From Proteobacteria bacterium UBA2383 (GTDB lineage Bacteria > Pseudomonadota > Gammaproteobacteria > Competibacterales > Competibacteraceae): a stretch of 5,018 bases of DNA. How positions within the stretch are numbered: the first letter of the stretch is position 1; each line of letters opens with the position of its first letter. This document shows, piece after piece, positions 1 to 5,004 of the stretch. Under the pieces are notes generated by a model. It was not told the origin of the DNA and searched no databases. It saw only the letters and a list, made by a program, of their open reading frames with translations. The stretch is from positions 1-5,018 of the forward strand of contig DDST01000152.1 in the NCBI GenBank assembly GCA_002343485.1, given 5' to 3'. Made by a program: the position numbers and the translations under genes.

Positions 1-54
1 TAGTTATATTATTTGGATTGATTTTTGCTAACTCTAGATCACACCTTCTATCCT

Positions 55-60
55 GCGGAG
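55..60 (+). promoter_or_regulatory. Ribosome binding site deciding the narK start
   Basis: GCGGAG ends 9 bases before the GTG at 70. The alternative TTG at 25 has only an AT-rich stretch upstream with no purine-rich match, and a TGA at 19-21 closes the frame just before it. This favours initiation at 70. Confidence 0.6.
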
Positions 61-69
61 CATGGTCTT

Positions 70-1536
70 GTGAGCATCTCAAAACTCAATCTGTTCTCTT
101 TCAGTGGCAATATCCGTATCCTGCATCTCAGTTGGATCGCTTTTTTCATCAGCTTTGTGGTGTGGTTCAATCATGCGCCACTGCTGGCATCCATCCGCGA
201 TACGTTTCAACTCACCGATGCACAAGTGAAGGCATTGCTGATCTTAAACGTGGCACTTACCATCCCGGTGCGCATTCTAGTCGGAATGCTGGTGGACAAA
301 TTCGGTCCACGAATCATGTACGCTGCGTTGCTAGCGGTGTGCGGCGCGCTGTGTTTCTTTTTCGCCTTCGCCACGTCCTACGAGATGCTAGCCATGGCCC
401 GCCTGCTACTTGGTTGCGTGGGCGCGAGCTTCGTAATTGGCATCCGTCTAATTTCAGAATGGTTCCCAGCCAAGCAGGTGGGGCTGGCGGAAGGCATCTA
501 TGGCGGATGGGGTAACTTCGGTTCAGCGGCAGCGGCGCTATCCCTGCCGTTGATCGCGCTGGCCTTCGGCGGCCCGAATGCTTGGCGTTATGCGGTGGCC
601 ACAACCGGCTTGATCGCGCTGGTTTATTCCGTGATCTTTTACGCTCTGGCTAGCAACACTCCGAAAGGCTCGACCTATTTCAAACCGAAAAAACTCGGCG
701 CGATGGAAGTCACCAGTCGCGGTGATCTCGCGCTCTACGCTGCGATGCAGATTCCGATGACGGCGGCGCTGGCGGTGCTGACCTGGAAGCTCTCTCCGGC
801 TGGTCTGAAGATGATCGACAACGGCACGGCTACAGCGATCTATATTGGCCTTGCTGCCCTGCTGACCTGGAATCTCTGGCAATGTCTGAGCGTGAACCGC
901 GAAGTGCTTGCTGGCCAGATCACGCCGGAAATCCATCGTTACAAGTTTAAACAGGTAGCGATTTTGTCGTTCGCTTATGCAGTTTCGTTTGGCTCCGAAA
1001 TCGCGGTTGTTTCCATGCTGCCGCTGTACTTCAAGGACATGTACGGCCTGACCCTGGTTCAGGCGGGCCTGGTAGGATCCAGCTTCGCAATCATGAACCT
1101 GTTCGCCCGGCCAGCCGGTGGACTGATCTCCGACCGCATCGGCCGCAAGCGCACCATGAGCCTGGTGATGATCGGCATCACGGCTGGCTATGGCGCGATG
1201 AGCCTTATGGGCAGTTGGCCGCTGTGGGCAGCGGTGACAACAACCATACTCTGCTCGTTCTTCGTGCAAGCCGGCTGTGGTGCTGTGTATGGAATCGTGC
1301 CTCTGATCAAACGTCGGTTGACCGGCCAGATCGCGGGCATGAGCGGAGCATATGGCAATGTCGGCGGCGTGACCTTTCTAACCGTGCTATCATTCGTCAC
1401 CCCGGCGACATTCTTTCTGGTCATCGCTGCAACTGCTGTCGTGGCACTAGCCATCGTCCAGTGGCTCGATGAACCTGCCGGCCAGATCGCCGAGATTATG
1501 CCGGACGGCACCGTGCAAATGATCGACGTCACCTGA
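70..1536 (+). CDS. narK: NarK-family nitrate/nitrite transporter (MFS)
   Basis: Inner-membrane major facilitator protein of the nitrate/nitrite porter family; it imports nitrate and/or exchanges it for nitrite. Numbering is from the GTG at 70 (488 aa). Seen in the sequence: an LFSFSGNIRILHLSW N-terminus; the TM2 arginine in IPVRILVG (R68) and the TM8 arginine in FARPAGG (R347), matching the two nitrate-binding arginines of the family; both nitrate signatures, GGWGNFGSA (145-153, TM5) and GAYGNVGG (426-433, TM11); and MFS motif A twice (about 72-81 and 350-361). The GTG is preferred because GCGGAG (55-60) lies 9 bases upstream and the family N-terminus begins about here; a TTG at 25 would add 15 residues. 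Two extra hydrophobic stretches (about 220-240 and 255-275) lie between the two six-helix halves. The next gene starts 8 bases after the stop. Choosing between a respiratory (narK) and an assimilatory (nasA) role is inference; the kinase partner favours assimilation. Confidence 0.93.
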   Translation: MSISKLNLFSFSGNIRILHLSWIAFFISFVVWFNHAPLLASIRDTFQLTDAQVKALLILNVALTIPVRILVGMLVDKFGPRIMYAALLAVCGALCFFFAFATSYEMLAMARLLLGCVGASFVIGIRLISEWFPAKQVGLAEGIYGGWGNFGSAAAALSLPLIALAFGGPNAWRYAVATTGLIALVYSVIFYALASNTPKGSTYFKPKKLGAMEVTSRGDLALYAAMQIPMTAALAVLTWKLSPAGLKMIDNGTATAIYIGLAALLTWNLWQCLSVNREVLAGQITPEIHRYKFKQVAILSFAYAVSFGSEIAVVSMLPLYFKDMYGLTLVQAGLVGSSFAIMNLFARPAGGLISDRIGRKRTMSLVMIGITAGYGAMSLMGSWPLWAAVTTTILCSFFVQAGCGAVYGIVPLIKRRLTGQIAGMSGAYGNVGGVTFLTVLSFVTPATFFLVIAATAVVALAIVQWLDEPAGQIAEIMPDGTVQMIDVT

Positions 1537-1544
1537 AGGATGGC

Positions 1545-3269
1545 ATGACTCGCACCCTGCAAATCCGCCTCGGTCAATTTTCCGACCGGGGCGTCAAACC
1601 CGCCAACGAGGATTTTCACGGCGCACTCATCCCGGAAGGCGAGGCGCTGGCCCTGAAAGGGGCCGCTTTCGCGATTGCCGATGGGATGAGTTCCAGTGAG
1701 TTAGCCCGGCTGGCTTCTGAATACGCCGTCAAGAATTTTCTCAACGATTATTTCGCCACCCCGGACTCTTGGACCGTCCGGCATTCTGCCGAAAGAGTGT
1801 TGAGCGCGCTCAACCGTTGGTTGTGCGGACAGGGCGCGTCGCTGCATGATCCGTCACGGGGCATGGTCACCACATTCAGCGCCCTGGTGCTGAAATCCAC
1901 CACCGCACATATTTTTCATATTGGCGACACGCGTGTTTGGCAATTACGCGACGCCACGCTGGAGCCGCTGACACAGGACCACCACAGTTGGGCCAATGCC
2001 GAGCGGGTTTACCTGAACCGGGCATTGGGCATCGACACACACCTGGAAATCGACTACCGCAATCTGCCGGTCGAAACCGGCGACCGGTACCTGTTCACCA
2101 CCGACGGCGTTCATGAATATGTGCCACCCTTGCAGATCAAGCGCCTGCTCGATGCGCACGGCGACAATCTTGATGCTGCCTGCCGCGCCCTGACCGCCGC
2201 CGCCCGCGCCGCCGGTAGCCCGGATAACCTGACCTGCCAATTGCTCTGCATCGACGGCCTGCCGGTACCCGATGCCGATTCAGTCTTCCGGGAATTGACC
2301 GAGTTGCCGTTTCCGCCGACTTTGGAACCGGGCATGATCCTGGACGGCTACCGCATCCTGCGGGAAATTCACGCCAGCCCGACCAGCCAGCTTTATCTGG
2401 CGCTCGATGAGGATTCCGGGAAGCAAGTGGTGTTGAAAACGCCATCGGTGAATTTCGAGGACGATCCAGGCTATCTGGAACGATTCCGGCATGAAGAATG
2501 GGTGGGCCGGCGCATCAATAGTTCCCATGTGCTGAAAGTGATCGAGCCGGTGCGGCGGCGGCGCTTTCTCTATCATATTTTAGAGCATCTGGATGGTCAG
2601 ACTCTGCGGCAATGGATGGCCGATCATCCGCATCCCTCACTGGCTAACGTGCGCGAGATTTTGCAGCAAATCGCCTGCGGTATCCGCGCTTTTCACCGGC
2701 TGGATATGCTGCACCGGGATTTGAAGCCGGAAAACATCCATATCGACCGCCACGGCATCGTGCGGATCATCGACTTCGGTTCGGCGAAAATCGCCGGTAT
2801 CGCCGAAATCGCCTCACCGGTGGCGCAGACCGATTTGCTCGGCACGAAGAACTACACGGCACCGGAAGTATTGCGCGGCGAACCGGCTACCACCAGCACC
2901 GATCTGTTTGCCTTTGGGGTGATCGCCTATGAATTGCTAACGGGCTGCTTGCCCTATGGCGAGCGATTGGGACGGGAGATCAACGCAAAATGGATGGCCC
3001 GGCTGCGCTATGCCTCTGCGCGAAACGAACGGCCAGATTTGCCGGTCTGGGTAGATGGGGCCTTAGAGAGAGCCGTGCGTCTTGATCCAAAGCGCCGCTA
3101 CGTAGTCGAAACGGAGTTGATCTATGATTTGCGTTATCCCAACCCGGAGTTCATCGAGCGCCCCGTCCGGCCTTTGCTAGAACGCAATCCGGTTGGTTTC
3201 TGGCGCGGCGTGGCGCTGGTTTCGCTGTTTGGGAATCTGGTATTACTGTATTGGTTACATCAAAGCTAA
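1545..3269 (+). CDS. Bifunctional PP2C phosphatase / Ser-Thr protein kinase, C-terminal membrane anchor
   Basis: A 574-aa fusion that should both add and remove phosphate on serine/threonine. The N-terminal PP2C domain (about 8-238) carries the metal-binding and core motifs: SDRG (13-16), NED (21-23), ADGM (45-48), GDTR (127-130), TDG (186-188) and DN (227-228). The kinase domain (about 269-530) has the ATP-anchoring lysine in VVLK (K298), a likely alpha-C glutamate in HEEW (317/318), the catalytic loop HRDLKPEN (390-397, D392), DFG (410-412), APE (439-441) and the D453 region FAFGVIAYELL. The loop that should be GxGxxG reads IHASPTSQLYLA and has no glycine. One hydrophobic helix (about 552-571) ends the protein, so both enzymes should sit in the cytoplasm, tethered to the inner membrane. 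AAGGA lies 4 bases before the ATG. It follows narK by 8 bases, so the two are almost certainly cotranscribed. I recall the same pairing in Pseudomonas aeruginosa nitrate assimilation (PA1783-PA1782). Substrates are unknown; NarK or a nitrate regulator are guesses. Confidence 0.93.
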   Translation: MTRTLQIRLGQFSDRGVKPANEDFHGALIPEGEALALKGAAFAIADGMSSSELARLASEYAVKNFLNDYFATPDSWTVRHSAERVLSALNRWLCGQGASLHDPSRGMVTTFSALVLKSTTAHIFHIGDTRVWQLRDATLEPLTQDHHSWANAERVYLNRALGIDTHLEIDYRNLPVETGDRYLFTTDGVHEYVPPLQIKRLLDAHGDNLDAACRALTAAARAAGSPDNLTCQLLCIDGLPVPDADSVFRELTELPFPPTLEPGMILDGYRILREIHASPTSQLYLALDEDSGKQVVLKTPSVNFEDDPGYLERFRHEEWVGRRINSSHVLKVIEPVRRRRFLYHILEHLDGQTLRQWMADHPHPSLANVREILQQIACGIRAFHRLDMLHRDLKPENIHIDRHGIVRIIDFGSAKIAGIAEIASPVAQTDLLGTKNYTAPEVLRGEPATTSTDLFAFGVIAYELLTGCLPYGERLGREINAKWMARLRYASARNERPDLPVWVDGALERAVRLDPKRRYVVETELIYDLRYPNPEFIERPVRPLLERNPVGFWRGVALVSLFGNLVLLYWLHQS

Positions 3270-3308
3270 ATCACCCCAGTTTCGTGAAGAACTGGTAGTG
3301 AATTAGCT
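3264..3308 (+). terminator. Long stem-loop over the kinase stop codon (mRNA 3' end)
   Basis: The outer arms AGCTAAATCAC (3264-3274) and GTGAATTAGCT (3298-3308) pair with a single A/A mismatch. The inner arms CCAGTT (3276-3281) and AACTGG (3290-3295) pair perfectly around the loop TCGTGAAG. A small internal loop (C3275 opposite TA 3296-3297) separates the two parts, giving 16 base pairs in all. The left arm contains the TAA stop at 3267-3269. No run of T follows (ATAGCCCACT), so it is not a classic intrinsic terminator. It may instead define or protect the 3' end of the transporter-kinase message. Confidence 0.5.
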
Positions 3309-3517
3309 ATAGCCCACTGCGATCTGGATATATGCGTCCTCCAAGCACGCTACTTTCAACTTTGCCCACCACCGCCAGCCACAAGCTTACGGCGGACTAC
3401 CGAGCGGAATAGCACGGTGATTGCGGTTTGCAGGGTCTGCTTTTCTCCTCCCAAGCACACGCCTTGGGATGATTAAATCTCACCCAGGACACACGCTTGG
3501 AAGCTACTCGTTTATGC
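3309..3517. other. Convergent intergenic stretch, no gene recognised
   Basis: This segment lies between the kinase end (plus) and the small minus-strand gene. Read on both strands it gives no convincing coding frame. It holds a small stem CCGCC/GGCGG (3372-3376 with 3391-3395), a weak GCAG-GGT-CTGC hairpin followed by TTTTCT (3430-3446), and the stem-loop at 3449-3469. The motif CCAAGCACGC (3341-3350) recurs in a slightly altered form around 3451-3462 and 3483-3496. Confidence 0.5.
3449..3469 (-). terminator. Candidate stem-loop terminator for the small zinc-ribbon gene
   Basis: TCCCAAG (3449-3455) and CTTGGGA (3463-3469) form a perfect 7-bp stem with a 7-base loop, CACACGC on the plus strand. 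It lies about 50 bases beyond the stop codon of the minus-strand gene. The strand is assigned from that position only. On the minus strand it is followed by GGAGAAAAG, not by a T run, so efficient intrinsic termination is doubtful. Confidence 0.3.
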
Positions 3518-3784
3518 TCAATGAACGTAATGGCGACGGAGATAATGTTCAGTGCTTCCAGCCACAAACTCTGCCCCGCACGTCTGGCACGAGTAAGAAT
3601 AAACGGCATAGGGTTGCCGGGAATCATGCCAGGAGTAAGGGATATAACCGCATTCGATGCGGGCATTTTGCTCGACATGCGAGCCGCAACAATTCGGGCA
3701 TTTTAACCCGACTTGAGCGCGAGGAACCGCACGCCGATCTATCCGCTCATATTCACTCTTCTGATGTTGAGAAATAGTGTTCAT
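3518..3784 (-). CDS. Small protein with two CxxC pairs (zinc-ribbon-like), function unknown
   Basis: An 88-aa protein on the minus strand, start ATG at 3784-3782. It has a polar N-terminus (MNTISQHQKSEYERIDRR), then LKCPNCCGSH with C29/C32, a central part with C45 and several aromatic residues, and YSCQTCGAEF with C66/C69, ending in a basic and histidine-rich tail (H80, H85, H88). Two CxxC knuckles about 33 residues apart are typical of a structural zinc ribbon. I do not recognise the family; nucleic-acid or protein binding is only a guess. A GTG at 3796 in the same frame would add four residues, but TGAGG ends 6 bases before the ATG and marks that as the start. A promoter with an extended -10 lies about 40 bases upstream. 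The gene points away from the lipoprotein operon and towards the kinase gene. Its codon pattern looks coding, but no homologue is known to me, so it could be a chance frame. Confidence 0.6.
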   Translation of the reverse strand: MNTISQHQKSEYERIDRRAVPRAQVGLKCPNCCGSHVEQNARIECGYIPYSWHDSRQPYAVYSYSCQTCGAEFVAGSTEHYLRRHYVH

Positions 3785-3824
3785 AGCGCACCTCACTCAT
3801 TTTCATGCCATCAAAAGGCACTTT

Positions 3825-3833
3825 AGTATAACA
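3825..3833 (-). promoter_or_regulatory. Extended -10 promoter of the zinc-ribbon gene
   Basis: On the minus strand the sequence reads TGTTATACT: an extended -10 TG (3833-3832), one base, then TATACT (3830-3825), one change from TATAAT. No good -35 is seen 16-18 bases further up (CCTAAT or CTAATG), which is normal for extended -10 promoters. Transcription would start near 3818, giving a leader of about 35 bases. Confidence 0.5.
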
Positions 3834-4010
3834 CACTTACGTTACCCATTAGGAGTCCGGCTCGCGAGATTCTTCAGCCTATACCGTCACCATCCATACG
3901 CCCATGGGCTGGGTCGTTGCATCCAAATCGTTCACCATGAACGAGGACTCCATACCGCCTGGCGGGTGCTAATATGGAAGCGCTTTGAATATACCCTGAT
4001 CCAAGCCAGC
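3834..4010. other. Divergent intergenic region with several short palindromes
   Basis: No convincing gene on either strand. Perfect dyads seen: CTCGCGAG (3861-3868), GCCCATGGGC (3900-3909), TCGTTCA-CCA-TGAACGA (3928-3944) and CCGCC-T-GGCGG (3955-3965). The region lies between the minus-strand zinc-ribbon promoter and the plus-strand lipoprotein promoter, so some of these may be regulator binding sites or parts of a structured leader. No assignment to a known regulator can be made. Confidence 0.4.
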
Positions 4011-4023
4011 AACGGGCTATAAT
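3996..4023 (+). promoter_or_regulatory. Predicted sigma-70 promoter of the lipoprotein operon
   Basis: A perfect TATAAT (4018-4023) lies 16 bases after a weak -35 candidate CTGATC (3996-4001), which keeps only the TGA core of TTGACA. Start of transcription is expected near 4030, giving a leader of about 74 bases before the ATG at 4104. The poor -35 suggests that an activator may be needed. The -10 sits inside an inverted repeat. Confidence 0.5.
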
Positions 4024-4030
4024 GCCCGTT
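4011..4030. repeat. Inverted repeat AACGGGC / GCCCGTT around the -10 box
   Basis: AACGGGC (4011-4017), TATAAT (4018-4023) and GCCCGTT (4024-4030) form a perfect 7-bp dyad whose centre is the -10 hexamer. It could be an operator overlapping the promoter. Alternatively, read as RNA, it is a 7-bp stem with a 6-base loop followed by TATAAC, a weak terminator-like shape. The two readings cannot be separated by eye. Confidence 0.5.
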
Positions 4031-4045
4031 TATAACAGTTTGCTC

Positions 4046-4065
4046 TTCCCACCGGCCGGCGGGAA
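4046..4065. repeat. 20-base dyad in the leader of the lipoprotein gene
   Basis: TTCCC-A-CCGG and CCGG-C-GGGAA are complementary except for one A/C pair, giving a nearly perfect 20-base inverted repeat centred on CCGGCCGG (4052-4059). It begins about 16 bases after the predicted transcription start and ends 38 bases before the ATG at 4104. It may be an operator for a dimeric regulator or a leader hairpin. Confidence 0.5.
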
Positions 4066-4103
4066 CGAGGCCAAGGGTAGGGTTGATGAAGCGGGAGAGA
4101 TGC

Positions 4104-4844
4104 ATGAGAGGGGTTGGAAGGATCGGAGTAGCCATATTCATCATGACGCTGACGCCGGGCTGTGCGTTTTATCAATCACTGATTGCGCGATTCCGGCCGG
4201 CCACGCCAGAATCTCAAGTTTCGTCTACCATTCAGTCCACCCTGGAACCCAAGCTTGATGCGATGGACAACCGGCTGGATCGAATCGAACAGATGCTCAC
4301 GGATGTGCGAGAGCAAGGACGGCAGCAGCAAATTCAGGAAGCACGTTCGCAGCAGTCCTTGGCAGGTCTTCAACAGGAGGCGCGTAGTACCCGTGTAGCA
4401 GTGATCAGCTTGCGTAAGCTATTAGCCACACAGCACTCAAACCTTGTGGCCCGCTTGCGGGAAACTGCTGCAGAACCATCAGCCGACTTTTGGGCGGTCG
4501 ACATCCCCATGGGCACTTTGCCCAACGGCGGCCAAAACCATCAGGTCCGCCGGATTCCCGCTCAGGTGCCCGACAATGCCCGGGAAATTCTGGTTTATGC
4601 CCAAGTAGCGACTGGCTATGTTAAGGGTGGACCGCATCGCTTCCGGATTTCAGTACGGGTACAAGGTGACCGGGAAGCAGCCTTCTATCTCTATGCCGTT
4701 GGCTTGCCCCAACCGAGTTGGGCCTACAATTCCGATAATGTCTGGCTGCCGATGCCTCAGGATCGCCAAATAATCGTGCGCACCGAAGGTGAGCCGTTTT
4801 TCGGCGACTGGAACAGTGAAGTGCGGATTGTGGGGTACCGGTGA
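4104..4844 (+). CDS. Predicted lipoprotein with coiled coil and beta-rich C-terminal domain, function unknown
   Basis: A 246-aa protein numbered from the ATG at 4104. A basic start (MRGVGR) and hydrophobic core (IGVAIFIMTL) lead to TLTPGC, with Cys20 as the probable lipid-modified residue after signal peptidase II cleavage. The proline at -2 and threonine at -3 make the lipobox atypical. Residues 43-68 keep an exact 4-3 spacing of L47, L51, M54, L58, I61, L65, V68, a clear coiled coil; a second helical part rich in Q and R continues to about 120. Residues 128-246 alternate hydrophobic and polar residues with many aromatics (DFWAVDIP, ILVYAQVATGYVKGG, AFYLYAVGLP, WAYNSDNVWLP, FFGDWNSEVRIVGYR), suggesting a beta-sandwich. 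I recognise no family. GGGAG (4093-4097) lies 6 bases before this ATG; an in-frame ATG at 4086 (with AAGGG 8 bases before it) would give 252 aa and cannot be excluded. It is first in an operon with the two frames downstream. Confidence 0.8.
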   Translation: MRGVGRIGVAIFIMTLTPGCAFYQSLIARFRPATPESQVSSTIQSTLEPKLDAMDNRLDRIEQMLTDVREQGRQQQIQEARSQQSLAGLQQEARSTRVAVISLRKLLATQHSNLVARLRETAAEPSADFWAVDIPMGTLPNGGQNHQVRRIPAQVPDNAREILVYAQVATGYVKGGPHRFRISVRVQGDREAAFYLYAVGLPQPSWAYNSDNVWLPMPQDRQIIVRTEGEPFFGDWNSEVRIVGYR

Positions 4845-4855
4845 GGTTTCCCGTG

Positions 4856-4996
4856 ATGGATGAGCCGGTAAAGCACAACAGCCTATTTGCCGGTAAGCAG
4901 GCGGCTGGTCTGATCATCGGGCTGGAAGATGCTCAAGATATGAATCTCCATCATAAATCCGCTTCAGAACAACGCGATGGCGAGGTATTTGATTAA
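4856..4996 (+). CDS. Small 46-codon ORF between two operon genes, function unknown
   Basis: The frame runs from ATG at 4856 to TAA at 4994-4996; a GTG directly before it (4853) could be the true start and would give 47 aa. GAGG (4843-4846) overlaps the lipoprotein stop codon and lies 6 bases before the GTG and 9 before the ATG, so translational coupling is likely. The product is mostly polar: it starts MDEPVKHNSLFAGKQAAG, has a short hydrophobic patch (LIIGL), and ends in an acidic and basic mix (SEQRDGEVFD). No signal peptide, membrane helix or cysteine motif is seen. I do not recognise it. Its stop codon is part of the ribosome binding site of the next gene, which supports a real reading frame, but its length allows chance occurrence. 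Confidence 0.5.
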   Translation: MDEPVKHNSLFAGKQAAGLIIGLEDAQDMNLHHKSASEQRDGEVFD

Positions 4997-5004
4997 GGCT
5001 CAAT

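Noticed and set aside
5..10. TATATT as a -10 box for narK
   Set aside because: The window begins at base 1, so no -35 can be seen, and the surrounding AT-rich sequence makes such hexamers common.
18..31. TTGAT half-site of an FNR-type box upstream of the transporter
   Set aside because: The matching ATCAA half at the right spacing is missing (TTGATTTTTGCTAA), so there is no support for oxygen control.
538..1269. Long minus-strand open frame inside narK
   Set aside because: It is antisense to a clearly coding, family-recognised transporter, has low-complexity His/Arg/Gln-rich content and no ribosome binding site evidence; it is a shadow of GC-rich codons.
3430..3446. GCAG-GGT-CTGC followed by TTTTCT as an intrinsic terminator
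   Set aside because: The stem is only 4 bp, too weak to call alone, and no gene ends just before it on the plus strand.
3397..3678. 93-codon minus-strand frame overlapping the zinc-ribbon gene
   Set aside because: It overlaps a better supported frame on the same strand, lacks recognisable motifs and its ribosome site is poor.
3421..3777. 118-codon plus-strand frame
   Set aside because: It runs antisense to the zinc-ribbon gene, spans hairpin-rich intergenic sequence and has no domain-like pattern.
3753..3806. A 17-codon upstream frame (MKMSEVRYEH...) overlapping the start of the zinc-ribbon gene on the minus strand
   Set aside because: It has no clear ribosome binding site of its own and is short enough to be chance.
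3777..4022. 81-codon plus-strand frame (His/Arg/Leu-rich)
   Set aside because: It covers the divergent promoter region with several palindromes and has no convincing ribosome binding site or domain.
3834..4065. Integron attC-like or phage attachment site, suggested by the run of inverted repeats
   Set aside because: The RYYYAAC / GTTRRRY core pairs are not present in the required order and no integrase gene is in the window.
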